Shown: positions 11,930 through 22,225 of the stretch, in pieces
How positions within the stretch are numbered: the stretch's first letter is position 1
Layout: each line of letters opens with the position of its first letter
Origin: Boothiomyces macroporosus
Taxonomy: Eukaryota > Chytridiomycota > Chytridiomycetes > Rhizophydiales > Terramycetaceae
Length of the DNA: 64,000 nt
Direction of reading: 5' to 3'
NCBI GenBank assembly: GCA_027604185.1
Contig: JADGKB010000037.1
Span: 53,505-117,504, forward strand
The notes under the pieces: model-generated
Told to the model about the DNA's origin: nothing
What the model saw: the letters and a program-made list of their open reading frames with translations, nothing else
The model's database searches: none
Translations under genes and position numbers: made by a program

Positions 11930-12380
11930 TTGTAATGTTAATTAACTTCAAATAAATAGTAATTAAATAGTATTGATTTCGGACACCGAAAGCTTGAATC
12001 AACATTATTTTGATGCATCTCCAGTACATTCTGACTGTTGTATTAATCACGAAAGAAGTATTTAAGGCACATGGGATTTGGTGAATTTAACATGGTTTGT
12101 GTTAGTTACTTGTTTCGCGTAAGGGAAACACATAGCAAGCCCGTTATTTGGAACTTTTAAAGTTGACGGAAACAAGCCTCTGCATGAATATAATTGCGGA
12201 ATCATTCGATCAGGGAGGAAAGACCGAGGAGTAATGACAAGCGTAATCCACTGACCACAAGCACTCTTTTTGTGCTTTTTCTCTTTGAGTTTTCGGCTCG
12301 TCCTTCAAGCCACTTGTGGAAATAAAAGCCTGAAAATGATTTTGAAACTCTGTAAAACTAGAAACTCAAAGGCTGCCAAA
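11930..12380. other. Intergenic region upstream of the GH18 gene
   Basis: AT-rich tail of the demethylase gene followed by about 250 bp with no open frame longer than about 40 codons on either strand; presumably the GH18 promoter. No terminator, tRNA or recognisable site was found. An alternative GH18 start lies at 12336. Confidence 0.5.
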
Positions 12381-13745
12381 ATGCTTGGATTTCTGCTATA
12401 TTTATCGCAAGTTGAATGCACAAGAGTGGTGGGATACTGGTCGCTTACGGCCACAGGTTCTGGAACCTGTCAATTGTCCCCAATGTGGACTCCATCTAGT
12501 CCTGGATTTGCCCAATATTACACACACTTGAATTATGGATTCTCACCGTTAATCAATGCGAATTTAGTAATTGGAGACCCTACACCAGCAGAAATTGCAA
12601 AATACAACGATTTGCTTGCATTAAAGAAGACTTATCCATCATTGTCAGTTGGAATGACTTTTGGTGGAGATATTGTGGATATTAGTCCAATGTCCAAAGC
12701 ATGCGCTACTGATTCTGCCAGAACTACTTTTGCAACCTCAACTGTGCAATGGACAAGAAAATACGGATTTGACGGAATTGACATTGATTGGGAATTCCCT
12801 GGAGATACTAATCGTGGGGGAACTGCAAATGATCCTGCAAACTTTGTGTTGTGTATGAAAGCACTTCGCGACGCCATTGAAGCAGAGCAGATTCCTAGTG
12901 GAAAGTCTAAACTGTGGCTATCTGCTGCACTACCTGGAGGTGCAGGCTGGGGGAGTCACTATCAAGTAGATAAGAGTATACAGTATGTGGACTGGTTCAA
13001 TATCATGGCATACAATATTCAAGGAACTTGGTTCTCTGTTGCTCAGTGCTCTGCCCCATTATACGATCCTTTCAGAGGAAAAGGAAACACAGGGAATGAT
13101 ATCGATGCTGCAGTTAAATACTTTGTTGGCCAATCAGGTAATCAACCTGGCAAATTCAACCTTGGGATGTCTTTCTGGGGAATAGCTTATGTTCTCCAAA
13201 ATCCTAGCAATAATCAGCTTGGTTTGGCTGATACATTCACTGGCAATCAAAAGTTAGCAAATCCTGGTCCTTGTTCACAGCAACCGGGATACATGGCTTA
13301 CTTTGAGACTGTTCAGTTATTGCAGCAGAATCATCCACAGACTAGCTTAGATCCAAAGGGAGATTGCAAGTATTTCACCTACGACACCGATCAGTTGGTT
13401 GCTTATGAAGACCCAGACACCATCAAAGTCAAAGTGCAATATGCTTTGGATCAAAAATTAGGCGGTGTCTCTATTTGGGGAATGGATTCTGACACAAGAG
13501 TTTTGGACATGCACAAATCTGTCTCTGGTGTTACTGGAGTAAGCAATTCACCTCAAAGCTCTCCATCTACCCCTGGAAATACTTCAGGTGGAAGTAACTC
13601 TACAACCTCATCTGGTTCCAACACAAACAGTTCTGGTGGATCAGACAGCGGCAATTCCAGTCCTCAACCTACTAGAAGCGCCAACTCTGCAGTTACCAAC
13701 GGAATATCGCTTGTACTAATTGCTGCTTTGCTATCATTGCAATAA
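12381..13745 (+). CDS. Secreted GH18 chitinase with GPI-type tail
   Basis: Glycoside hydrolase family 18 enzyme cleaving chitin by substrate-assisted catalysis. The single exon encodes 454 aa from the ATG at 12381, whose first 13 residues form a short hydrophobic signal (MLGFLLYLSQVEC); an in-frame ATG at 12336 would add 15 mostly basic residues. The catalytic motif FDGIDIDWEFPG (D-x-x-D-x-D-x-E) is intact about 140 residues in. After the barrel comes a Ser/Thr/Gly linker of about 60 residues and a terminal hydrophobic stretch (GISLVLIAALLSLQ) typical of a GPI-anchor signal, so the enzyme probably sits at the cell surface. It opens the 22-kb stretch rich in wall-active enzymes. Confidence 0.92.
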   Translation: MLGFLLYLSQVECTRVVGYWSLTATGSGTCQLSPMWTPSSPGFAQYYTHLNYGFSPLINANLVIGDPTPAEIAKYNDLLALKKTYPSLSVGMTFGGDIVDISPMSKACATDSARTTFATSTVQWTRKYGFDGIDIDWEFPGDTNRGGTANDPANFVLCMKALRDAIEAEQIPSGKSKLWLSAALPGGAGWGSHYQVDKSIQYVDWFNIMAYNIQGTWFSVAQCSAPLYDPFRGKGNTGNDIDAAVKYFVGQSGNQPGKFNLGMSFWGIAYVLQNPSNNQLGLADTFTGNQKLANPGPCSQQPGYMAYFETVQLLQQNHPQTSLDPKGDCKYFTYDTDQLVAYEDPDTIKVKVQYALDQKLGGVSIWGMDSDTRVLDMHKSVSGVTGVSNSPQSSPSTPGNTSGGSNSTTSSGSNTNSSGGSDSGNSSPQPTRSANSAVTNGISLVLIAALLSLQ

Positions 13746-13776
13746 AATGCTATTTAAAATGATTTTATTTTCATAT

Positions 13777-14691
13777 TCAATACTTCAAGGTGAATTTTTC
13801 AGAGTAAATCGATTTGAGTGCCAACGAACAGAGCGAAAAGCTGCCATCTTTTGTAGAGTAACTCTGTAACCGTTTAGTTTCCATCTTTTTGGTCAGTGGG
13901 CTGAGGTAACTGAACGAGTAAGACCAGGTACAGTTAGCCAGTTCGGTAAGCTTTCGATAAAAGACATCAGTGAGTATCGTAGTATTCAAAATGGTAGTGG
14001 TATCGTTAATTAGTAGATGCTTTGAAAATACAGTGACATTAAAGGACAAGTTTGCAGTCAAGTTGAGCTTTAGAGGAGTTACACTCTTTGGAGTAACGTG
14101 GAACAGATCTGCTGGAATGGTCAACTTCTTGAAATCAATAGAGAATTTGGTAGCGTTGAAAAGGTCCTTGTAGCCTGTTGGCTGAGGAATTGAAGACTGG
14201 CTGGTTGTTTTTGACGGCGACTTGCTTTTAGGGATTAAAGGATCTTGGCCCCTTGGAGGGGAAACTGTAGGCGTAGAAGCAGTCACATTTCCTTCCAGAT
14301 TACCTTTGCCGACTGGGAAAAGATTGATTGGAACAGTGAAAAGAACGGCATCAGCAATGTAGTTGCCTTTCCCAACATCAGACCCGCTAACAAAAGCAAA
14401 TGACAATGAAAGTCCATTACCAGGTTTTCCGTGGACTTCCTTGATAGTCACTCCTTGAGCAGAAACTGTTATGTTTGGTTTAACGTCGCTTATAGTGGTC
14501 ACATAGCCAGTGAATTTCGAGGTAGATCCACCAGAAAAGTTGGAATATTGCTGAAACAGGAATGCAGAATTGTTTGCCACAAGGTTGAGCTGGAAGGAAT
14601 TGCTGGAAGCCGATCCAACCACCTTGTTCACAGCTCCGATATCAGCAAATGAACAAACTTGAAGCAGAGCAAGCAGTAAAATATTTTTCAT
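13777..14691 (-). CDS. Secreted N-glycosylated protein of unknown function
   Basis: One exon, 304 aa, beginning with a signal peptide (MKNILLLALLQVCSFA). At least ten N-x-S/T sequons are spread along it, and a Pro/Ser/Lys-rich linker around residues 140-170 separates two beta-rich halves. Only a few cysteines are present and no catalytic motif or known domain is recognised. Its position between GH18 and GH19 enzymes suggests an extracellular or wall role, which is inference from context. There is no GPI-like tail. Confidence 0.65.
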   Translation of the reverse strand: MKNILLLALLQVCSFADIGAVNKVVGSASSNSFQLNLVANNSAFLFQQYSNFSGGSTSKFTGYVTTISDVKPNITVSAQGVTIKEVHGKPGNGLSLSFAFVSGSDVGKGNYIADAVLFTVPINLFPVGKGNLEGNVTASTPTVSPPRGQDPLIPKSKSPSKTTSQSSIPQPTGYKDLFNATKFSIDFKKLTIPADLFHVTPKSVTPLKLNLTANLSFNVTVFSKHLLINDTTTILNTTILTDVFYRKLTELANCTWSYSFSYLSPLTKKMETKRLQSYSTKDGSFSLCSLALKSIYSEKFTLKY

Positions 14692-14983
14692 TGAAAGATT
14701 ACGGTTACTTTTCCTTATTTATTTGCTCAATGATCAATGGTTTCATTGATTAGATGCTATGACGCGTCAGTGTACACCAGCCTCAATAATCAAACTTGCT
14801 GAAATTTCTTGTAGCACTATTCGGGCTATTTCAGTATAGATCCTGTATGATCGCCAAGAACGTTCAAAACATCCTTGATGAAGCCACAGAATCGCTGGAT
14901 TCTGCACATTTAATTTTAATCGCGACCGATCCCCAAGCACCAGTCCAAGTCCAAATTTATATTAATTTTAATTACTTTATTTA

Positions 14984-17079
14984 CTAATTACTATTGTCAA
15001 GTGATCTACGCCCTCCTTTCCTGGAATGTTCTGCCAAATTCTCTACCTTCTTGGACTTTCTAAATTTGTTGAACATCTAATATTAAAGAACATTACTCTT
15101 GATACGGAAAACTGCACCGGCTTGAAGGCTCTTTCAATATCTTCATCTGTAACAGAGATATCCTCTCCCATGCAGTTTTCTTCAGTGGTTATCATTGGGT
15201 GTTTTCCATTCTCAGTTACCCAAGGATGCGTCTTTATCTTTTGGATTGAAATGCGGCGAGATTCATCCTTTTCAAGCATTCTTTCGAGCAAGTCCCGCAA
15301 AGATTTTGAAATGATTGGAGAGTAAACCACTGGATCGTTTACTATCTTTTCATAAACGCCAATAATAGTATCATCCACAAATGGGCAATAACCGTGGACA
15401 AAGCAGTACAAAGTAACTCCAAGTGCCCATATATCGACTCTTCTACCATCGTTTCCGGCATTATTTTTCAATGGGTTGATTACACATGGGGCAGTGAACA
15501 ACGGAGAAGTATTGGCCACCATCATTTTGTCGTTCTTTTCTTCCATCATTCTCGAAATTCCAAAATCGCCAATGAGCACGTTCCCTTTAGTAGTAACAAG
15601 TAAATTTTCAGGTTTAATATCCAAGTGGACAATCCTCTTATGATGCACTATTTTAGAAAATAATTACAAAATTCCAATCCAAGCACAATATCCCTAAAGT
15701 ATTGTCTAGCTTGTGCTTCGCTGAATGGCTGCACCTTCTGCCCAACAATCATTTCCATTACAGGTCCTCGTTCGCATAGCTCAAAGACTATATTAATCAC
15801 ACTTACATAGATACAGATTATCTTCGTTAGCGTCATCCAGTACTTCGTACAGACTAATGATTTTTGAGTGATTGGACACTTTTTTGAGAATAGCAACTTC
15901 GCGTTTAATGAGTTCCATTGCTGCAGCCTCACCGCCAGGAACAAATCTAAATTGCTTTAATAACCTTGATTTTGAAATAATTTTGCAAGCATAATTGTAA
16001 TTCGTAGTTTCGTCTCGAGCCAAAACAACACGACCATAAGCCCCAGCACCAAGGTTGTGAAGTAGCAAATATTGATTAACTTTACCTTGAGATTCTTCTT
16101 GACCATTTGCAGTTTGAATTGTATAAGAAATATCTTTTTTAGCATAAATCCTAGTGGTTTCAACAATTTGCCTAGTGTGGGATCTGGCGTGCATAGTTGG
16201 CAGTTCTATCCGTTTTTGTTCATATTTTTCAATTTCAAATTCCCTAGAAAGCGACCTTGACATTCCCCTTAGTAGAAGGGCTGGCTTTGGCGGTTCAGGA
16301 GTTTGAGCAGTTGGTGGTACTGGCAATTGCTTTAGGATTTCTTCAAAAGAGTACAGAGACTCCATTCTCATTTTTACTTCTTCCCTCTTTTCATTTGTTA
16401 ATGGTGGCACAGACCTGGCTTGTCTAGAGCGTGTTTCAATCCTTGGAACGAACCGTATTGGAGCACTAGGTGGCGGCGAAGGGTCTTCATGTATCATGTT
16501 CAATTGCTGCTCGGATGGAGCCAGTGTGATATCAGACTCTTCCCAACTTTCCTTTGACAGGGATTTTTCAGGTTTGTGAGGATGAGATTTCCAGAAATTG
16601 AAATTAAACACCCTGTCCATTCTAATCTTTTTGGTTTTCGATGTGGAAGGCGAAGCGGGAGAGTATCTAATATCTGGGTCAGAATTTGACTCGGAGCGGG
16701 AGCTGGCATATTTTGTAATGTTGGGCAGCGAAGACTTTTTTCCTTTTACGCTGTTCCTTGGAGAGACTGTAGAGTCTGCCTTCTGCTTGTCTTTGTTGTC
16801 TGATTCGAGAAACTCGAACCATCTTAGCAAATCAGTATCCTTTGCTGGCTCGATCTCTGTGCTGACTTCTTGTTTAAACAACACCCTGGATCCGCCTGTA
16901 ATCGTATTGCTCGAAGAAACCGGTCTAATCAAATTGCTCTGGATATTCTTTATGTCTGATGTAGAACCAAATTTTGTTCCGATATCGTGTTTCCATAGAT
17001 GACCGCTTGGTAAAGGCTTTTTTGAGAAATCGACTGAGGAATTCCTGCCCTTTTTGACTCCTATTTTGGGTGATTGCAT
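14984..17079 (-). CDS. Ser/Thr protein kinase of the Sak1/Tos3/CaMKK type
   Basis: Four exons (introns 15788-15806, 15648-15667, 15077-15096; 19-20 nt), 678 aa. About 300 residues of Ser/Arg-rich disordered N-terminus precede the kinase domain: glycine loop G-A-G-A-Y-G-R-V, VAIK lysine in YACKII, DIKPENLL catalytic loop and DFG. After the first lobe comes the insertion R-F-V-P-G-G-E typical of CaMKK-like kinases that activate Snf1/AMPK, and the ADIWALGVTLYC-like region also fits. Oddities: the catalytic HRD reads HLD, and the APE motif reads T-A-P-C with no Glu, so activation-loop anchoring may differ. A longer frame from a TTG at 17160 exists; the first ATG at 17079 is taken as the start. 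Confidence 0.85.
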
Positions 17080-17273
17080 TTCAAAAAGTTGTACCGTGGA
17101 AAAGGATGTTTGTGGAGCCTTTGTATGTTTGACAGTTCCAATATCCGCCCCCAGCCACAATGCTCCAGATTCGGTCTAATCTGCATAATAAAGGCATATC
17201 AAGAAGCTTCTCCCAATCGCGACCAGCAGAGTCACTTTGTAATTCCGAGTTAAATTTTTCCCATTTTCAAATC

Positions 17274-18612
17274 ATGTCGATCGTCTACTACAAAGTAAGC
17301 CAACCCTAACCAGTTCAAATCAGCAAAGAATTTCGATACGTGCACATTCGACGGATCAGGAATTTCAGTATTCGATTTAAAACGAGACATCATGATCAAA
17401 AAGAAACTGGGGAAAGGAACTGATTTCGATTTGGCAGTATTCAATGCGCAAACAAACGAAGGTATTAATAAAAATCAGTTATATATTCCGCATATATATT
17501 TATAATGTGTACTTAATATTAGAATACACTGATGATGGAGCTATAATACAGAGGAACACATCCGTGCTGGCTTCCAGGCTGCCAGCAGCGAAACCAGGAA
17601 AAGGAACTGCTCAAAGATATCTAGGTGTAGTTGCGCCTATAATACCCAAACAAGCGGTGAAGCCGGTGGCAATTCCCAAAATGCCCATTAGACCTATGGG
17701 TTCAGGCACGAATACAGCTACAAATGAGATGGATGGAATTCAGCAAATGTTTAAACAGCAAGCTCAGCAATGGGAAGACACTCAAGAGAAATTGGCAACG
17801 TAAGCGCTACTAATGTCAGGGCAAAAGCGGTTTATAGACCCCCTATGGGAGGAGGTACTGGTATTCATAATTAATTTAGGAGGTTTTTATTTCTCATATT
17901 AGGAGGTATCTTGCATGCTAATATAGGCGCTGGTAGAGGCAAAATGAATCCAATGATGTACATGGAGGTACAGAAACCTCCACCCCCTGGATATACATGT
18001 TATAGATGTGGTGAAAAAGGTGCCTGTAGTTAACCAAGGTCATTATATCAATGTCTGCCCAACGATTGGTGATGCGAATTATGACAACAAGCCAAAGATC
18101 AAAAGAGCTACAGGTATTCCAAACACCTTCCTGCAAACAGTTGATAACAAGGAAGCAGTAGAAAGAGGATTGATGTTAACAACTGATGGTAATTTTGTCG
18201 TTCCGGTTTTCAATGAAGACAAATGGAACAAGATTCAGCAAAAGAACAAGACTTTGAAATCCATTGGAGATGCTTATCATACTGCACCAGTCCCGCCTTC
18301 CCTGTCTTGCTTTATTTGTAAAAAGCTGTTGAAGGATTGTGTTACATCACCTTGCTGCAATACAAACTTTTGTGATGAATGTAACTCTTATTTGATTTAG
18401 GCGCACAGCAAGAGCTTTATGATCCGGTGGATGCTTCAATGAGGTATAGATGCCCTAGCTGCGAGCGAAAGTTGGCTCCAGATCAACTTAAAATCAACAG
18501 GGAAGTTCGAAAGAAAGTAGATGAGCATTTGAAGAGCCATATTCAATCAAAGGATGAAGATAGGAAGAGAAAGCATGAAGACGATGATGTAGGTGAACGA
18601 AAAAAGCGTTAA
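17274..18612 (+). CDS. MPE1: Mpe1/RBBP6-type cleavage and polyadenylation factor (DWNN-zinc knuckle-RING)
   Basis: Subunit of the pre-mRNA 3'-end processing complex. The spliced product is 379 aa: DWNN ubiquitin-like domain (residues 1-75, starting MSIVYYKFKSAKNFD), a Met/Gly/Pro-rich linker, a CCHC zinc knuckle (C-x2-C-x4-H-x4-C, reading CYRCGEKGHYINVC), and a RING-like finger (CFICKKLLKDC...CCNTNFCDEC...CPSC), then a charged Lys/Arg tail. Introns: 17295-17313, 17462-17522 (61 nt, an outlier), 17800-17819, the triple array at 17861-17926, 18020-18038 and 18381-18400. The intron-rich 5' half is unusual. If the triple array is removed as one piece the protein loses two glycines and stays in frame. 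Confidence 0.93.
17861..17926 (+). repeat. Triple tandem intron array in MPE1
   Basis: Three canonical intron-like units, 17861-17879 (19 nt), 17883-17902 (20 nt) and 17906-17926 (21 nt), are separated only by the trinucleotide GAG (17880-17882 and 17903-17905). Spliced one by one, the two GAG microexons add two glycines to a glycine-rich linker; removed as one 66-nt intron the frame is also kept. Each unit has GT, a TAAT/CATATT-like branch region and AG. Confidence 0.8.
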
Positions 18613-18687
18613 ATAAATCATAACTTCAATTCTACTAAATTACAAGCTTTACTGGATAACAATTCCGTCCTTTGTCCACACTACTTT

Positions 18688-19329
18688 TTAAAACATCGAA
18701 TAAAAGGTATTCTCTATTGAATCTTTCCCAATCTTTACTGACTTGAGCTCAATAATTTTTTGCGCAATTTCATTGATATCATTTACAGGGTCCAGTTGAT
18801 TCCTAACTTTCTTGCGCAATTCATGAGCCATATCGAGTATTTCAGCCCATTTCCTTTTCAGTGTTTCTTTATCTCTTGCTTCTGAGGCAAATAGTCGATT
18901 TCCTTTGGTTGATTGCAGCTCATTCTCTGCTAGATCTACCGGGATCTCTGAACTTTGGCTTTGATCTACGAGATTCTGATCCGGTTCATAATCCTTGGCC
19001 AGCGAGTAATAGTCCAAGAGCGTTTGTAGCTGGTATACTGGACTGGTATTTCTGGTAAAGAATTGCTTGTTTGGAAAAACTAACAGATTCACATTCTTGA
19101 AACAGAACATTGCAACATCGTTCTTCATCTTCATTATCCGACACTTTTTCATCATGTAAAAATCATCCAGTTCAAAGCAATTCGAGTAAATCTTGATGTT
19201 GAAAATCGAACCCTGTTGAAACCGAAATACTTCTGTCGGGTCGAGACAGAACGAACACTGGCCTTGAAATATTAGTTTTGATTTTGTAGTCTTTTGAAAA
19301 TTGCAATCCAGAAATAATTGGAGATCCAT
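18688..19329 (-). CDS. Uncharacterised 213-residue protein
   Basis: One exon, 213 aa, ending within 80 bp of the MPE1 stop (convergent). The N-terminal 100 residues are beta-like with several Cys and Phe, compatible with a PH/GLUE-like fold, and the C-terminal 80 residues are a charged helix with a K-R-K-W segment. No family recognised. The absence of introns or frame problems and its amino-acid composition support it as a real gene. Cellular role unknown. Confidence 0.6.
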   Translation of the reverse strand: MDLQLFLDCNFQKTTKSKLIFQGQCSFCLDPTEVFRFQQGSIFNIKIYSNCFELDDFYMMKKCRIMKMKNDVAMFCFKNVNLLVFPNKQFFTRNTSPVYQLQTLLDYYSLAKDYEPDQNLVDQSQSSEIPVDLAENELQSTKGNRLFASEARDKETLKRKWAEILDMAHELRKKVRNQLDPVNDINEIAQKIIELKSVKIGKDSIENTFYSMF

Positions 19330-19649
19330 GAAAACAAAAAATCACAGCGTCTTGAATGAATATTCACCATCGCCTAACGAATGCGGACGGTATTAATGAC
19401 CTTACCGGTAATTACAATGGCATCCGAATGGTTTGAACAACCTTGGCAATCATAGCTGAAAATAACTGTATGAACATTCAACCAGAGATGAATTCGTAAT
19501 TCATATTGTTCGGAGATGACCCTTGAGAAACCCTACAGTTCGGACTTTGAACCCTGAGGGTCCCGAAAAACTCCATTTAGAAAAACAATATGAAGTTGCG
19601 TGATTAAGGGTTTTCAAGTATAAAGGATCTCCTTTGATAGTCAACTTTA
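19330..19649. other. Divergent promoter region before first GH19 gene
   Basis: No open frame of note on either strand. It holds the shared upstream region of the uncharacterised gene at 18688 and the GH19 gene at 19650. No motif was recognised. Confidence 0.5.
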
Positions 19650-20678
19650 ATGCTTAAAAAACTTGTTGCTGCTATTACCATTGCCTCTGTTAGCGCCATT
19701 AATTGGAATCGCGACCAAAATGGCGACTGGGCTTCTGACTGTGACTTTCCAGGAAACGACATTGCAAACAAACAAACTGATGGGCCATCTTGTTCAGCTT
19801 TCTGTCGTTCAGTATCTGGTTGTACCCAGTATGCTTACTTTCAAGGGGTTTGTTATGCCAAATCTGGGGGATTAGGAAGAAATGATGCCGTCTACAAGCA
19901 AGGTGTAACTTGTGGAATCAACAATCCACCAGGTGGAAGCTGCTCATGTGGGCCAGGCGAATGTCTATCACAATGGGGATACTGTGGTACAACTGCTGAT
20001 TATTGTGGCACTGGTTGCAAATGTGGTTCTTGCTTTGGGAATACACCAAACCCGCCATCGGGAAACGGCTTGTATGGGTTTACTGTTGACAGTTACTGGA
20101 ATGCCATAAAGTCTTTGAACAGTGGTGTTGATCGCAGTGTAGCTCAAGCCTTGTATGATCAAGTCCAATCTCACTCAAACCTGTTCCCTAAACCACTCCA
20201 TATCGCCATGCTTCTCGCCCATATAATGCAAGAAACTTCTTTTACTAATCTCAGAGAAGAATGCGCACAGGATAACACCTGTAACCAAATCCCAGCATCA
20301 AGATATCAGCCTTACATTGGAAGGGGGTACATGCAAATCACTGGCCAAGAAAACTATGGTAAATTACAACAATTCTCGGGCATTGATGTCACTTCATCTT
20401 GCGGAATCACTTGGGGTGCTTGTGACAAAGTCGCTACTGATATCAACCTCAACTGGATCAGTTCAATGTTTGTATGGAGTTGGAGTATTTCTGACCCTCA
20501 AGTACAGCAAGGTTACTTTGGCAAATCAGTAGAAATCCAAAATGGTGATTATGAATGCAGTGATGGTCAATTCCATGATAACCTGCAAGCTGGACAAAAC
20601 AGATTACAATACTACCACACTGCTCTTTCTGCACTTGGTTTGCCTGGAGATCAATTTGGTTTACAAGGTTGCCAGTAA
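19650..20678 (+). CDS. Secreted GH19 chitinase, copy 1 (PAN-like, hevein-type CBM18, GH19)
   Basis: Endochitinase of family 19, one exon, 342 aa. Signal peptide MLKKLVAAITIASVSA, then a Cys-rich PAN/apple-like domain (residues 17-98), a hevein-type chitin-binding domain (about 99-130, eight Cys, ending CKCGSCFG), a short Pro linker and the GH19 catalytic domain (about 140-342). Catalytic Glu is in AHIMQETSF, a second conserved acid in LREECAQ, and the substrate-binding segment reads YIGRGYMQITGQENYG. Three homologues occur within 8 kb. This copy has no intron where copy 2 has one. No GPI tail, so it should be freely secreted. Confidence 0.94.
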   Translation: MLKKLVAAITIASVSAINWNRDQNGDWASDCDFPGNDIANKQTDGPSCSAFCRSVSGCTQYAYFQGVCYAKSGGLGRNDAVYKQGVTCGINNPPGGSCSCGPGECLSQWGYCGTTADYCGTGCKCGSCFGNTPNPPSGNGLYGFTVDSYWNAIKSLNSGVDRSVAQALYDQVQSHSNLFPKPLHIAMLLAHIMQETSFTNLREECAQDNTCNQIPASRYQPYIGRGYMQITGQENYGKLQQFSGIDVTSSCGITWGACDKVATDINLNWISSMFVWSWSISDPQVQQGYFGKSVEIQNGDYECSDGQFHDNLQAGQNRLQYYHTALSALGLPGDQFGLQGCQ

Positions 20679-20929
20679 TGGACTATTGAATAAAGAGTTA
20701 GAGTTCTAATCGTGTTACGTTAATTACCATCCTTGTACAAGACGGTCATTGGCTCAATCGGTCTCCCTTGCACTGCTTCTTATTAACACATGCTCCATCC
20801 CAATATAGCCAAAGTATCAACCAAAATCACTTACACCGCCTCTTTTAGTGGAATGACCACTGCTCAATTTGGAAAATCGATTGGTGAGCAGGAGATATAT
20901 TTTACCAACAAATCGAAAATGCAGGACCA

Positions 20930-22006
20930 ATGTTCAAGAAAATCATTTCTGCTACTTTGATGGGCTACGTGCTGGCAATTGAATGGACTAGAGACCAGAA
21001 TGGAGATTGGGCCCGCGACTGTGATTTTCCTGGAAGAGATATTGCTAACAAGCAAACATCTGGAGAGCTTTGTTCTGCATTCTGTCAATCAGTCAAAGGG
21101 TGCACTCAATACGCTTATTACAATGGTGTTTGTTGGGCAAAGAATGGGAATCTGGGAAGAAACGATGCTGTAACAAAGAGTGGTGTAATCTGTGGAATTA
21201 ATAATCCACCAAAAGCTGTAGATGGTTCTTGCGGATGTGCTGCTGGAGAGTGCATGTCGCAATGGGGATACTGCGGCACTACTGCAGACTATTGTGGTTC
21301 TGGTTGTAAATGTGGTAGCTGCTTTGGAACTGGCTCAAACACTCCTCCAGCGAATCCTCCACCTCCTCCAGCGAATGGAAACGGGCTTTATGGATATTCC
21401 GTAGATACCTATTGGAGTGCAATGAAATCGTTAAACGGTGCTGTTGATAAAAGTGTAGCCCAGGCTTTCTATAATCAAGTTCAAGTCATACAAACCTGTT
21501 TCCAAAGGCACTTCACATTGCTATGTTAATGGCACATATCATGCAAGAAACAGCATTCACCTATGTTCGTGAATGGTGTGCCCAAGACAACACTTGTTTT
21601 AATTATCCGGCATCCACTTATGAACCTTACATTGGCAGAGGTATATTTAATCTAATTATAAGGGTATATGCAGTTGACAGGCGTTGATAATTACAATCGC
21701 TTCCAACAATTTTCAGGAACAGATGTCACTTCTAGTTGTGGAATCACTTCTGGCGCTTGTGATAAACTTGCGACTGATATCAACTTAAACTGGATTAGTT
21801 CCATGTTCATTTGGTCTTGGAGTATTGCTGACCCACACGTTGCTGAAGGCTACTTTGGGTATTCGGTAAAGATCCAAAATGGTGGATTTGAATGCGGCGG
21901 TGGGTCTAATCTACAAGCTGGCCAGACTAGGTTGAAATATTACCACACCGTGCTATCCGTCCTTGGATTGCCTCCTGACCAATTTGGACTACAGGGCTGT
22001 CAATGA
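20930..22006 (+). pseudogene. GH19 chitinase, copy 2, with a one-base frame break and a private intron
   Basis: Same layout as copy 1: signal peptide, PAN-like domain, hevein-type domain, a longer Pro-rich linker, GH19 domain. At about 21485 the frame slips: copy 1 reads Q-V-Q-S-H-S-N, whereas here one base is missing before GTCAT, so the direct frame stops at 21527-21529, while the correct continuation (H-T-N-L-F-P-K) lies one frame over. No GT-AG intron can repair this. Downstream, an intron at 21641-21662 (22 nt) is needed to restore IGRGYMQLTG and is absent from copies 1 and 3. All catalytic residues are otherwise present, so the break is recent or an assembly error; I therefore call it a probable pseudogene with reserve. 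Confidence 0.7.
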
Positions 22007-22225
22007 AATTAGAATAAATTTAGATATGAGATTTGTCTGTCTAGGTAGTTTAAATAGTGGCAGCTTCGATCAAGATGTACAATTAGCAGTCGAAAGCGAA
22101 TTCTTCCAAGGCGAGGCCCATGCGCTCTGACTTGAATACAACCAAATGTCTCCCAAAATGATTCTCAAAGGCTCGTGGGCTCTGTCGTGTGCTCAACCGC
22201 AAAAGTCAAACAAATTCTTTTGCAA

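Noticed and set aside
14848..14989. Short ATG frame between the GH18-region secreted gene and the kinase
   Set aside because: Overlaps the kinase 3' end on the other strand and has no domain; likely chance.
17462..17522. 61-nt MPE1 intron as another multi-unit array
   Set aside because: It contains CAG and GTGTAC boundaries but not abutting AG|GT units; reading the middle as an exon causes a frame shift, so it is kept as a single long intron.
20731..20790. Stretch upstream of GH19 copy 2 that vaguely resembles a tRNA B box region
   Set aside because: No cloverleaf could be drawn, and the A box and acceptor stem are missing.
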